The position numbers and the translations under genes were made by a program. Shown here piece after piece: positions 39,122 through 47,515 of a DNA stretch of 51,049 nucleotides (position 1 is its first letter; each line of letters opens with the position of its first letter). The DNA is from a virus. The notes beneath the pieces were generated by a model. That model was given only the letters and a program-made list of their open reading frames with translations, had not been told where the DNA came from and did not search any database. Where the stretch lies: positions 1-51,049 of IMG/VR virus record IMGVR_UViG_3300025162_000065. One strand, given 5' to 3'.

Positions 39122-39874
39122 TTATCTATCCATTATAAACCAAGCAGATTGAGATTCACCTCTTACTCTTTCGATAACTTCTGTCATCTTTTCTTTACCT
39201 TGTGCAATTATGTCTGCTGAATTATATTGAAAGTTTCCTGGCATATTGAATGTAAGTCTTCCAAGTGCCATTCCCATTCTCATTTGAGCTAAACCAATAA
39301 GGTATTGTTTGAAATAAACATGATCAAATAATTCTTCTTCTTCAATTTTAACATATACTTCTAACATAAGGTCTGTATGAACTGGTGCTAAGAATTGTAA
39401 TCTTTTATTTAATGGATTATAATTAAATCTGGTGGTATTTGCTGTCATTTTATTTAATTGATCAGCAAAATTGCTAATAACTGATCTATAAACACCTAAT
39501 TCACCTGCTGTGGATACAAATGATGTTAAAAATGGCTGATTAGTTACTCCCATGTTTATTGATAAGTTTGGTGCTTGAATACCTAATCTAAAAAGTGTTG
39601 GATTATCTATTCTGACTATTCTAACTATATCTTCAATTTCTTGTGGTAAAATTAAATACTGGCTTCTGTGGTATTGTTCTGTTACTAAAAAACTTTTTTC
39701 TAAATAATAGAATGTTTTTATTTTTGAAAATTGGTAATTTTTATAGAACCAATCTAATGCTTCTTCTCTAATAAGACGATATATTTCTAAGTCTGGTAAT
39801 ATTTTATCAAAAAGTCCAGTCATTGTTAAATCTGCTTGAACTATATCTACTAATTGATCAATTGTCATTGACAT
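39122..39874 (-). CDS. Possible virion structural (head-tail connector-type) protein
   Basis: 250 residues, mostly helical with beta segments. IDQLVDIVQADLTMTGLFDKILPD, LYLIL-type strand QYLILPQEIEDIVRIVRID, and the C-terminal YLIGLAQMRMGMALGRLTFNMPG ... IIAQGKEKMTEVIERV look like conserved packing regions of neck or completion proteins of large myoviruses. The assignment is from overall look, not a diagnostic motif. Starts 20 bases after the upstream array-type gene; tail-to-tail with the membrane protein gene. Confidence 0.4.
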   Translation of the reverse strand: MSMTIDQLVDIVQADLTMTGLFDKILPDLEIYRLIREEALDWFYKNYQFSKIKTFYYLEKSFLVTEQYHRSQYLILPQEIEDIVRIVRIDNPTLFRLGIQAPNLSINMGVTNQPFLTSFVSTAGELGVYRSVISNFADQLNKMTANTTRFNYNPLNKRLQFLAPVHTDLMLEVYVKIEEEELFDHVYFKQYLIGLAQMRMGMALGRLTFNMPGNFQYNSADIIAQGKEKMTEVIERVRGESQSAWFIMDR

Positions 39875-39895
39875 AATTTTATAATTATTTTTATT

Positions 39896-40207
39896 TTATA
39901 TATTAAATTTTTCACTATGAAACATAGGTTCTATGATGTTAATTAGTTCTTCAAGATTATCAGATTGCCTAACTAGATGTTTTTTTAAAAATTTATTACT
40001 TATTTTAATAGTATCACTATTTAATTTTCTAAATCCTTCTTTATCAATTTTATATAATCTGGATAAATTATACCTATATCTAACATCATTTAAAAATTCA
40101 ATAACTTCACATATGATTAAAAACATATTTCCCTTTTCATCTATTATTTTTAATAATAGGTATTTTTTTAATTCACTATTATTTTCAAATGTTTTTAAGT
40201 ATTTCAT
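39896..40207 (-). CDS. Array-type protein
   Basis: 103 residues opening MKYLKTFENNSELK and ending SEKFNI. The ending is kept although the next gene starts about 20 bases on, supporting peptide-level conservation. The middle has an alpha/beta fold (KYLLLKIIDEKGNMFLIICEV). Overlaps the upstream gene by four bases. Confidence 0.66.
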   Translation of the reverse strand: MKYLKTFENNSELKKYLLLKIIDEKGNMFLIICEVIEFLNDVRYRYNLSRLYKIDKEGFRKLNSDTIKISNKFLKKHLVRQSDNLEELINIIEPMFHSEKFNI

Positions 40208-40572
40208 ACATTAAATTTTCTTGTTGTTAATAAAGTATCAATATCTAATAGTTTTGTAGAAGATTCTAATAAAATGACATTATGATATTTGGTTATTCTT
40301 CTTGAACCTGTTAACTTATGAAATAAAACAGATGCGCCAAATTTCATATCCGCAGTTTCTTCTAAATATTCTTCATACCAATTAATACAAGATTCTAAAT
40401 CATTATCACCATCAAATAATCTTACATATTTTGGTTTTATATCCTTTTCTAGCATTTCTCCAAAGAGAGTATAATTTTTTTCTGGATGAAAGTTAATATT
40501 TCTATATTGATTTAATTCTTCTTCTGATTTATAATCAGATAGGTTTAATTCTTTGACTTTTTTAATTTTCAT
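40204..40572 (-). CDS. Array-type protein
   Basis: 122 residues opening MKIKKVKELNLSDYKSEEEL and ending TTRKFNV. Paralogue of the protein upstream (MKIKKVNELNLSE, then a similar D/E-rich middle with CI..YE/R and LLE). Overlaps neighbours by 4 and 11 bases. Confidence 0.65.
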   Translation of the reverse strand: MKIKKVKELNLSDYKSEEELNQYRNINFHPEKNYTLFGEMLEKDIKPKYVRLFDGDNDLESCINWYEEYLEETADMKFGASVLFHKLTGSRRITKYHNVILLESSTKLLDIDTLLTTRKFNV

Positions 40573-40882
40573 ATATTGGATTTTTTTTTGTCATTACTAA
40601 ATTTAAATCATCAAGTAGTTTACTTGTTTTTGTTTCTTCAACTAATAATAATTTACAACCATCATCTGGCCAATTCGGAAATTGTTGTATATGTCTTTTA
40701 ACTCTATCTATACAGTCTTTTGCTGTATCTTCAATCATTATTTCTCTAAATTGAGGAAAGCCATCTTTTAATTCTTCTTCATATACGTAGAAAAGAGTTT
40801 TTGATTTGTTGAATTTATCATTACGGAACCATTCTAATTGAGGTTCAGATAAGTTTAATTCGTTGACTTTTTTAATTTTCAT
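40562..40882 (-). CDS. Array-type protein
   Basis: 106 residues opening MKIKKVNELNLSEPQLEWF. Ends TKKNPIYEN, a variant ending. Related to the previous entry: DCIDRVKRHIQQF versus SCINWYEEYLEE and LLLVEETK versus VILLESSTK. First gene of this three-gene minus-strand group, behind a TTAATATATAG box. Confidence 0.62.
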   Translation of the reverse strand: MKIKKVNELNLSEPQLEWFRNDKFNKSKTLFYVYEEELKDGFPQFREIMIEDTAKDCIDRVKRHIQQFPNWPDDGCKLLLVEETKTSKLLDDLNLVMTKKNPIYEN

Positions 40883-40916
40883 ATTACTATATATTAAAAA
40901 AAGTATTTTAAAAATT

Positions 40917-40924
40917 TATATATA
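40917..40924 (+). promoter_or_regulatory. TATATATA promoter, short leader
   Basis: AAAATTTATATATAACCTTG then ATG at 40931: six bases between box and start. Confidence 0.5.
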
Positions 40925-40930
40925 ACCTTG

Positions 40931-41590
40931 ATGAAAATTTTAACACTTAAAGAATTCTCTATTAATGAGAACATATCGCTTATTGACCATGATGGTATTC
41001 TACTAATTGTGGATGTTCAATCAAATTTTAAAAAATATTTCCCAACAGATCCAAATAGCTATGTTAAAAAATTAGATAAATATTGTGAAGAATTTCCAGA
41101 AGATGGAGATTTAAAAGGTGTTTATCAAATTTGGGATTCTAATCAAGGCTCTAAACCAACTTATAAATTTAAAAATCAGAGAGATTTAATAGAAAAAAAG
41201 TATGGAGTAAAGAAATTCTATTCTAAATATAAAGGCGGATTTAATGAATGGATATATTATATTTTTGATGATAAAACTATGGAACAATTCTCTGCTCATA
41301 ATAACAAATTTAAAGAAGGTGATGCTTTTAAAATTAAAGATAAAAATGAATTCCTAATTTATATAGGCAACAATCATAAGTGGTTTTATGTTAATGAGGA
41401 ATTGGTTGATCTATTTAAAAAATTTAGAGGAAAAAAGATTATTATTTGTGGTGGCGCCGACCAAGAATGTATTTTAGACATTTACACTGCATTGAAGTCT
41501 TTTAATGTAACACCAGTATATAATCATCAGTATATGTATAGTGCGGAAACAGGTAATTATTTAAAAAAGAAATTATCTAAGAAAAGTTAA
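40931..41590 (+). CDS. Isochorismatase-like hydrolase
   Basis: 219 residues from the ATG at 40931 (a TTG one codon earlier is unlikely). Opening MKILTLKEFSINEN is array-like. ILLIVDVQSNF (about 26-36) carries the catalytic Asp, and KKIIICGGADQECILDIYTALKSFNV (about 168-193) carries the expected Cys in the G-x-x-x-E/D-x-C pattern. This is the isochorismatase/nicotinamidase fold. The middle Lys and cis-peptide are not obvious. Possible role in NAD or nucleotide-derived signal hydrolysis. Confidence 0.68.
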   Translation: MKILTLKEFSINENISLIDHDGILLIVDVQSNFKKYFPTDPNSYVKKLDKYCEEFPEDGDLKGVYQIWDSNQGSKPTYKFKNQRDLIEKKYGVKKFYSKYKGGFNEWIYYIFDDKTMEQFSAHNNKFKEGDAFKIKDKNEFLIYIGNNHKWFYVNEELVDLFKKFRGKKIIICGGADQECILDIYTALKSFNVTPVYNHQYMYSAETGNYLKKKLSKKS

Positions 41591-42433
41591 ATTTGTTTTT
41601 ATATATTTTTTAGAATTTATACATCTTTTTGTAAAACAAAGATTTTCTATTTTTGCTATTTCTTCTGCTTCTATATTATTTTTAAAACCTTCAAATATTG
41701 ATATTTTGTGATCTATTGTTGGATAATTTCCGTGACTACCAGGCAAATTAAAATTATCTTTGATATATTCATTATCATAATAATCAGAACCATTCCAAAA
41801 ATTTAATAATTCTGTTTTGTTTTTCTTAGTTAATCTATAAACTTTATTTTTATATAATTCAAATTCATCTGTTGTAATATTAAATCCATTTTTTATAAAA
41901 TATTCTTTTTTTATTTCTTTCATTTTATCTGACATCATTGGATTAGATGTTCCATAATTCATTATACTTGTTTTTTCAGATTTTTCATAAAAATCTTTAG
42001 ATAGTACATAATATTCCACACCATGTCTTTCTAACATAGTAATTTTTCTTTTTTCTTTAAATTCTTTAAATTGCGATGGATTTTCACAATCATATTTTTC
42101 TAAACAAGTTTCTTTTACTTTTTCTAAATTGGAAAAATGCTCAACCCCATATTTTATCATACTTGTTTTATTCGCTTTTAACCTGCTACATTTTTCACAA
42201 CAGCAATAATATCCTTGTCTATTAAAATTTTTTAAGTAAAATCTATATATTAAATCTTTTTCATGTCCGCAGACATCACATTTTACTTTTACAATAGAGT
42301 GACTACCATTATTTAAGTGTTCAATTGGAATTATTAATTTATTTCCTCTCTTTAAGTTATTATAACCTAAAGATGAAAAATGCTTCATATTTGCTGAATT
42401 GAGTGTTATTTCAACTTTTTCTGTCAGTATCAT
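41573..42433 (-). CDS. HNH homing endonuclease with zinc and repeat modules
   Basis: 286 residues. CDVCGHEK ... CCCEKC zinc segment (about 52-83), repeats KYGVEHFSN / KYDCENPSQF / RHGVEYYVL / NYGTSNPMM, then DYYDNEYIKDNF and YPTIDHKISIFEGF ... IENLCFTKRCINSKK, the HNH-type core. Nearest relative in the window is the protein at 32971. The ATG follows the stop of the RHH gene with no gap. Converges with the isochorismatase-like gene. Confidence 0.82.
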   Translation of the reverse strand: MILTEKVEITLNSANMKHFSSLGYNNLKRGNKLIIPIEHLNNGSHSIVKVKCDVCGHEKDLIYRFYLKNFNRQGYYCCCEKCSRLKANKTSMIKYGVEHFSNLEKVKETCLEKYDCENPSQFKEFKEKRKITMLERHGVEYYVLSKDFYEKSEKTSIMNYGTSNPMMSDKMKEIKKEYFIKNGFNITTDEFELYKNKVYRLTKKNKTELLNFWNGSDYYDNEYIKDNFNLPGSHGNYPTIDHKISIFEGFKNNIEAEEIAKIENLCFTKRCINSKKYIKTNLTFLR

Positions 42434-42607
42434 TTAATTTTCTTTAATTATTTGGCTTGATGGACGAGTAGGTTTTAAATTAGAGTTGGTATTTTTCATA
42501 TATTCATCAATAATAATTTCTGTTAGTTTATTAATTTGATAGCCTTTTTCTTTACAATATTTTTTGAAATTTTCGTGAATTTTAGGATCTATGTGTAGTG
42601 TTTTCAT
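42434..42607 (-). CDS. Small ribbon-helix-helix-like protein
   Basis: 57 residues: MKTLHIDPKIHENFKKYCKEKGYQI then NKLTEIIIDEYMK, an Arc/CopG-like strand-helix-helix, with a basic tail. Stop and next start are adjacent (TAAATG). Third RHH gene directly before a zinc/repeat nuclease. Confidence 0.58.
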   Translation of the reverse strand: MKTLHIDPKIHENFKKYCKEKGYQINKLTEIIIDEYMKNTNSNLKPTRPSSQIIKEN

Positions 42608-42622
42608 ATTTTCTTTTTATTG

Positions 42623-42660
42623 TATATATAAATTAAATAAAGTCATAAATAGTCATTTTT
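42623..42660 (-). promoter_or_regulatory. Third copy of operator-like block plus TATATATA box
   Basis: Minus strand AAAAATGACTATTTATGACTTT is a diverged version of the block at 984 and 32755, then TTTATATATAC and AATAAAAAGAAAAT before the ATG at 42607. TGRC and TATGACTTT positions are kept in all three. Confidence 0.55.
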
Positions 42661-42783
42661 GATATTATTTGATATTTTTTTGATATTTTTTTGATTTATT
42701 TTTTAATATATAATACAAGTCAACAAAGTGTGACTAAAAAATTAGATTCGTAAATTAATATATAATAAAAATAAAAATACTAT

Positions 42784-43488
42784 ATGATAAGTTCTATTTT
42801 CCTTTTTGATGTTTTACAATTATTCCAAGACTATGGAATTATTGGAACAATATTAATTTTAGCTATTCTTGTGTCATATATGGTAATTAAGAATTTAACT
42901 AAGACAAATACTGCACAACAAGAAAAAATAAATGAATTATATTCTAAATTAGATGGATTTATAAATAAATTTTCAAGTGAGGAAAAACATGAATTAGTTG
43001 GAAAATTTGATAATTATGCCGTAAATGCCAACAAAATACAAATACAATTGTATCATTTGTTACAGAATTATGGTGCAGAAAGAGTATCAATTTATGAATT
43101 TCATAATGGTGGTAAAAATTTAGCAGGTATTGAATTTAAAAAATGTTCTAATACCTATGAAGCAGTATCATTAGAAACTAAACCAGTGATAAAAGAAATG
43201 CAAAACTTACCATTAAGTGTTAATCCTTTATGGAGTAGGACTTTAGTTACAAGATGTGATATTATAATTCCTTCAGTTGAAAAATTAGAGGATACATTTT
43301 TAAAAGGCTATTTAGAAACTCAATCAATAAAGACTTATTATTCCTCTATACTACAAGATTATGATAATACACCAATTGGCTTTATAACTTTAGAGTATTA
43401 TCATAAGTCAAAAGAACTTACAGTTGAGCAATTAGAAGAATTTAATGAAATTGCTATAAAAATATCAGTGTTAATAAATATTAAATAA
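42784..43488 (+). CDS. Membrane-anchored GAF-like protein
   Basis: 234 residues. One N-terminal membrane segment (about 15-35, IIGTILILAILVSYMVI), a coiled coil, then a GAF-type sensor domain: LQNYGAERVSIYEFHNGG, NPLWSRTLV, PIGFITLEYYHK. The domain would face the cytoplasm. GAF domains bind small ligands or partners. The next gene is a diverged tandem copy, joined by TAATG. Confidence 0.6.
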   Translation: MISSIFLFDVLQLFQDYGIIGTILILAILVSYMVIKNLTKTNTAQQEKINELYSKLDGFINKFSSEEKHELVGKFDNYAVNANKIQIQLYHLLQNYGAERVSIYEFHNGGKNLAGIEFKKCSNTYEAVSLETKPVIKEMQNLPLSVNPLWSRTLVTRCDIIIPSVEKLEDTFLKGYLETQSIKTYYSSILQDYDNTPIGFITLEYYHKSKELTVEQLEEFNEIAIKISVLINIK

Positions 43489-44114
43489 TGCCAATACATG
43501 TATTTATAGACTTGTTTATTTCCCTTATAATATTAGGCTTAGTATTTATTGTTTATCTAAAACAAAAAGAGTATAAGAAAGGTTCTGATACATTAATCAA
43601 GGTTTTGTCTGAAAATATAAACTTTTTTACTCAATTATATAAAAAACAAGAAGTTGTAAACTTAAAAAAATCAATTGATTTATATTCTCAGTTTCAAATA
43701 ATATTGAAAATATCTAAATGTGAGTTTGTTAGTTTTTTTAAATATGATTATTCTAATAGATACATATTGCTACATTTTATATTATCAATAAATAGTAATG
43801 GTAAAATAATTCAAACAAGTTTATTAGATAATGTTCCAATTACAGCTAATTTAGATATCTTAAATATATTAAAGTCAGATGATAATGACCTATATCTTCT
43901 ATCACCTAATGAAATTGAAGGTAAAAACGATAGTTTATATAAGAATCTAAAAGAGAGAGAAATAAATACAATTTATTATCAAAATATATTTAGGGATAAA
44001 GAAAACCCACTAGGCTTTATTTCATTATCATATAAGGATGAAAGTTATGATTTACCTCAAGAAGATAAGATTGAAATTTTAAGAATTATAGAGAAAATGA
44101 AATCCCTTATTTAA
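43488..44114 (+). CDS. Membrane-anchored GAF-like protein, tandem paralogue
   Basis: 208 residues. N-terminal membrane segment (IDLFISLIILGLVFIVYL), helix, then a domain matching the previous protein: SKCEFVSFFKYDYSNRYI, SLYKNLKEREINTIYYQNIF, NPLGFISLSYKDE. The ligand-facing strand is diverged, suggesting a different specificity or a pseudo-partner for heterodimer formation. Confidence 0.6.
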   Translation: MPIHVFIDLFISLIILGLVFIVYLKQKEYKKGSDTLIKVLSENINFFTQLYKKQEVVNLKKSIDLYSQFQIILKISKCEFVSFFKYDYSNRYILLHFILSINSNGKIIQTSLLDNVPITANLDILNILKSDDNDLYLLSPNEIEGKNDSLYKNLKEREINTIYYQNIFRDKENPLGFISLSYKDESYDLPQEDKIEILRIIEKMKSLI

Positions 44115-44230
44115 GCCACAACTGCCAACATACACATAATAGGAATCAAACTTACATCTTTAGTAATAAGATATGTAATAGCGATTGCAACATACATAAT
44201 AATACAAGTAATTCTTAACATTTTTTTCAT
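44111..44230 (-). CDS. Tiny membrane protein
   Basis: 39 residues, MKKMLRITCIIMYVAIAITYLI, then a short turn and a second hydrophobic run (LIPIMCMLAVVA). One or two membrane passes. Overlaps the GAF-like gene tail by four bases on the opposite strand. Small phage membrane proteins of this kind act in superinfection control or lysis timing, but nothing here proves it. Confidence 0.5.
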   Translation of the reverse strand: MKKMLRITCIIMYVAIAITYLITKDVSLIPIMCMLAVVA

Positions 44231-44308
44231 AATTGTTGTTTTTAATTGTGATGCAAAGATAGTAATATTTTTTTAAACTACCAAATATTAATCATATATA
44301 AATAATAT

Positions 44309-46048
44309 ATGATAATAAAATCCATTTCACTTAAGAATTTCAAATCATTTGGAAATAATAAGCAAACAGTAACTTTTAATACAACTACTGGCTGTTTAAT
44401 ATTATTAACTGGCAAAAATGGAAATGGTAAATCTTCTTTTCAACAATCTATAGACTTTTCTTCATTTGGTATTGTTAGAGGTAAAAATGGTAAAAGAGTA
44501 CCACAGTCGATTCTACCCAATAGAATTAATAAAAATCTTGAAACTGAAATAGAATTTATTAATAATTCATCAGACACAATTAGAATTCAGAGAAATTTAG
44601 AGCCAACAAGTCTTAAAGTTTTTATTAACGATACAGACAAGACAAGAGAAATTAAAAATTATAAAAAGGAAGAAAAAGATGGTATAATTGGATTTGATTT
44701 TGAGACATATAAGAGTTTTATTTCTATGTCAGTATCAGATTTTGCAAATTTTATTGATCTTACACCAGAAGAAAAAAGAAATATCATCAATAAATTATTT
44801 AATTTACAAGATTTAGATAACTATCTTTCATTAAGTAATGGATTAATAAAACAACACATTGAAGAAAAACAGAAATATGAAATAATTATTGAAACTAATA
44901 ATCAAACAATAAATACTCTTAATCAGAATATAATAATTATTAAAAGAACTGGCGCAATAGATACTAAAAAAGAATTAGAAAAATTAGAAACAGAAAAAGA
45001 ATCAAAAAGAGAACCATATGTAAAATGTAAAAAAGATATTACTGAATTTGATACAAAATTAGTAAATATGGAGAATCAACGTCAAGATATGGAGAATAGA
45101 AGAAATAATCTTCTTAATGATATTCTTGAAATAAAAGTTGAACTTAGAAGTATTGAAGATAAATTAAAAGTCTATGAATCAGGAATTTGTCCAGTGTGTA
45201 GTTCAGATTTAACTGATGAAACTCATCTACATGATTTGAGTGATATTAATTCGAAATATTTAGAATATGGAGAAAAAGTTAAAAATATGGAGAATTCAAA
45301 AAATGATTTAACATTAAAATTAACACAAATTTCAAATCAAAAAAATTCTATATCAAATCAAAAATATGACGCTAATGTTAAACTCAACAAGGTAGTTTCA
45401 GAGTTGAAATCTATAACTAAAAAGATGTCAGAATTAAAAGAAGTTAAGACTGAAGTATCTGTTGATGAACTTACTAAGAATATTGATGATCTTAGACAAA
45501 AAAATATTGAGAATTCTAATAAAATTTCTGAGTTAGAATCTAAAATTAACATTTATGAGGAATTAAAAGATGTATTTTCTAATAAAGGTGTTAGAAAGAG
45601 TATTATTAAGAATATTGTTAAGCCAATTAATGTTTATTTGAAGGATATATTAGATGAATTGAAATCTCCTTATAATATTAAGATAAATGAAGAATTTAAT
45701 GTTAATATCTATGAAAGATTGACAAACGAAATTCATCCTGAAAGTTTGTCTATGGGTGAGTCTAAGAAAATAAATATTGCTATTGCTCTTTCTTATTTGA
45801 AATTGATTTTGAAGTTTAGAAAATTGAATATTTTGTTTTTGGATGAGGTGTTTTCAAGCATGGAGCCTGAGAATGTTGAATATGCATTAAAAGTTCTTAA
45901 AAATTTCACAAAAGAGTTTAATTTGAATATTATTATTTTAGATCCAAAGGTATATTTTACTGACACCTCAAGTTTTGGGTTTAGTTACTTTGATAGAATC
46001 ATAAAGATTGATAAAAAAATGACGTTTTCTGTAATAGAAGAATCATAA
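44309..46048 (+). CDS. 46: Rad50/SbcC-like recombination ATPase (T4 gp46-like)
   Basis: 579 residues. Walker A LLTGKNGNGKSS (G35-S42), long coiled coil (about 180-420) with the zinc-hook CPVC at 294-297, ABC signature LSMGESKKINIAIALSY, Walker B LFLDEVFSSMEP. T4 gp46 (about 560 residues) is the best size match. With gp47 it resects DNA ends for recombination-dependent replication. The gp47 gene is not in this window. Confidence 0.93.
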   Translation: MIIKSISLKNFKSFGNNKQTVTFNTTTGCLILLTGKNGNGKSSFQQSIDFSSFGIVRGKNGKRVPQSILPNRINKNLETEIEFINNSSDTIRIQRNLEPTSLKVFINDTDKTREIKNYKKEEKDGIIGFDFETYKSFISMSVSDFANFIDLTPEEKRNIINKLFNLQDLDNYLSLSNGLIKQHIEEKQKYEIIIETNNQTINTLNQNIIIIKRTGAIDTKKELEKLETEKESKREPYVKCKKDITEFDTKLVNMENQRQDMENRRNNLLNDILEIKVELRSIEDKLKVYESGICPVCSSDLTDETHLHDLSDINSKYLEYGEKVKNMENSKNDLTLKLTQISNQKNSISNQKYDANVKLNKVVSELKSITKKMSELKEVKTEVSVDELTKNIDDLRQKNIENSNKISELESKINIYEELKDVFSNKGVRKSIIKNIVKPINVYLKDILDELKSPYNIKINEEFNVNIYERLTNEIHPESLSMGESKKINIAIALSYLKLILKFRKLNILFLDEVFSSMEPENVEYALKVLKNFTKEFNLNIIILDPKVYFTDTSSFGFSYFDRIIKIDKKMTFSVIEES

Positions 46049-46066
46049 AAATTTATTGTAAATTTT

Positions 46067-46074
46067 TATATATA
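46067..46074 (+). promoter_or_regulatory. TATATATA promoter
   Basis: AATTTTTATATATACAATAAA, 19 bases before the ATG at 46094. Confidence 0.45.
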
Positions 46075-46093
46075 CAATAAAAAAATACAATAA

Positions 46094-46573
46094 ATGGATT
46101 CTAATAATTCTAATACAAAATATAATAATTGGTTTTTTTATGCATTAGCAATTTCAATAGTTATTGGATTTTTTGTGGTATTGTCTTTATTGATAATGAC
46201 TAAAGGCGCAGAATCCACTGTTAATATTGTAATTGGAGCATTAGTTGGAGCATTTTTAACAGTTGTTGGATATTTCTTTGGTACTAATAAATCAAGTGAA
46301 GCTAAAACTGAAATGATTTATAATTCAACACCGATAAGAAGTGCAAATCCAAACTTACCAAATCCTAATCTACCTAATCCTAATCTACCTGATCCAAATT
46401 TGCCAAATCCTAATCTGCCTGATCCAAATTTACCAGATCCTAATCTACCAAATCCTAATCTACCAAATCCTAATCTTCCAGATCCAAATTTATTTAATCT
46501 CTCAACAACAACAACAACATTAATAATAATTGATATTGATAATATTCAACCAACAAATTTAGGTGAGAATTAA
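46094..46573 (+). CDS. Two-pass membrane protein with NPNLP repeats (holin-like size)
   Basis: 159 residues. Two hydrophobic segments: about 13-36 (FYALAISIVIGFFVVLSLLIM) and about 45-66 (VNIVIGALVGAFLTVVGYFFG), separated by a short loop, then ten tandem pentapeptides NPNLP/DPNLP (residues 85-134) and a Thr-rich tail. The short hairpin with a soluble tail resembles some holins, but the repeat tail is unusual. Its end meets the HNH gene on the other strand. Confidence 0.6.
   Translation: MDSNNSNTKYNNWFFYALAISIVIGFFVVLSLLIMTKGAESTVNIVIGALVGAFLTVVGYFFGTNKSSEAKTEMIYNSTPIRSANPNLPNPNLPNPNLPDPNLPNPNLPDPNLPDPNLPNPNLPNPNLPDPNLFNLSTTTTTLIIIDIDNIQPTNLGEN
46346..46495 (+). repeat. 15-base tandem repeat coding NPNLP
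   Basis: Ten 15-base units AAT/GAT-CCN-AAY-YTN-CCN. Third codon positions vary, so the array is older than a recent slippage and the peptide is selected. Confidence 0.85.
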
Positions 46574-46842
46574 GCTTGTTTTTTAACCCATTTTAGAAAA
46601 TTTCTAACTTTTTTAGAAGTTAGAAGTTTTTTCATATCATTATAATATTTACCCAGTTCTTTTTCTGTATGAAAGTGGTGAATAGCATAGTGACAATCAT
46701 CACACAAATCTACACCATGACTTTTCATATATTCTTTTTTGTACATTTTTACAAAAAGTTTATTTTTATGAAGAGTTTTTGGTATATAGTGGTGAAAAGT
46801 TAATTCTTTTTCCCTTCCACAAAGTCCGCATTTAGCTATCAT
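46570..46842 (-). CDS. Small HNH nuclease
   Basis: 90 residues: CGLCGREKELTFHHYIPK then a spacer and LCDDCHYAIHHFHTEKEL, the two CxxC pairs plus HH...H/N layout of compact HNH (His-Me) nucleases. Overlaps the ATPase gene by 11 bases, so they are translated together. In terminase neighbourhoods such HNH proteins assist packaging; here the partner is only a terminase-like ATPase. Confidence 0.78.
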   Translation of the reverse strand: MIAKCGLCGREKELTFHHYIPKTLHKNKLFVKMYKKEYMKSHGVDLCDDCHYAIHHFHTEKELGKYYNDMKKLLTSKKVRNFLKWVKKQA

Positions 46843-47515
46843 TGTCTTCTGATAATAATTTTAATTGTTTTAATTTTTTTCTTCTTTTGAATATAACATC
46901 ATCATAATCTACTAATTCGTCTGGTTTGGTTGCGATATATTCAAGTATTTCTTGTGTAATAATGATTTTGTCTCTATCATCTATCTGATTAGGAAATGGA
47001 TATGGATAATCATTATCACTTGGCATAATATTTATATAGAAATCATTACGGTCTAATTTTTTAACTAGTTTCAAATCAATCTTGTAAGATGTGAAAATAC
47101 ATTTACAATTATTATGCTCTAATATGTATAATATTAAGTTATTAAAAAGAGAAAAATCTTTGATAAGATAATTATCAAAGATAATTAATGATGGATTTAA
47201 ATGTCTAAGATAATAATCATATTCTTTTATAGAACAAAATGTTAGATAATTATTATTAAATAATGTTATTTCACCAGGCTTAGATTTTCTTACTGACTTA
47301 GGTATATCTTTTAAAACTTTATCTTGATATATTTTTATATGATTTTTTTGATCACAAAAAAATAAAATATCTGAACTTTTTGTAATTGCAGCAAAATCTT
47401 GAATTATGTGAGACAGCAAATAGCTTTTACCTGTTTGGCGACCCCAAAAGATAAAAGCTTTACCATATTTTACTATGTTATTAAATGCTTGTTGTTGATT
47501 TCTCTTTAATATCAT
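46832..47515 (-). CDS. Terminase-like ATPase domain protein
   Basis: 227 residues. Walker A region FIFWGRQTGKSYLLS (about 18-32), the arginine/Q-containing variant found in large terminases; SLIIFDNY (about 108-115) as an acidic Walker B-like strand, and CIFTSYKI as coupling segment. There is no RNase H nuclease domain and it is half the size of gp17. It may be an ATPase remnant or a DNA translocase partner of the HNH protein. Confidence 0.6.
   Translation of the reverse strand: MILKRNQQQAFNNIVKYGKAFIFWGRQTGKSYLLSHIIQDFAAITKSSDILFFCDQKNHIKIYQDKVLKDIPKSVRKSKPGEITLFNNNYLTFCSIKEYDYYLRHLNPSLIIFDNYLIKDFSLFNNLILYILEHNNCKCIFTSYKIDLKLVKKLDRNDFYINIMPSDNDYPYPFPNQIDDRDKIIITQEILEYIATKPDELVDYDDVIFKRRKKLKQLKLLSEDNDS

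Noticed and set aside
39122-39874. Naming this gene as a specific T4 neck protein
   Set aside because: The look is structural but no diagnostic motif was found, so only a low-confidence structural call is given.
46341-46523. Ile/Leu/Gln-rich ORF in another frame of the NPNLP repeat, and a CRISPR-like look
   Set aside because: It is a shadow of the 15-base coding repeat. There are no spacers, units are contiguous and vary at third positions as in coding DNA.
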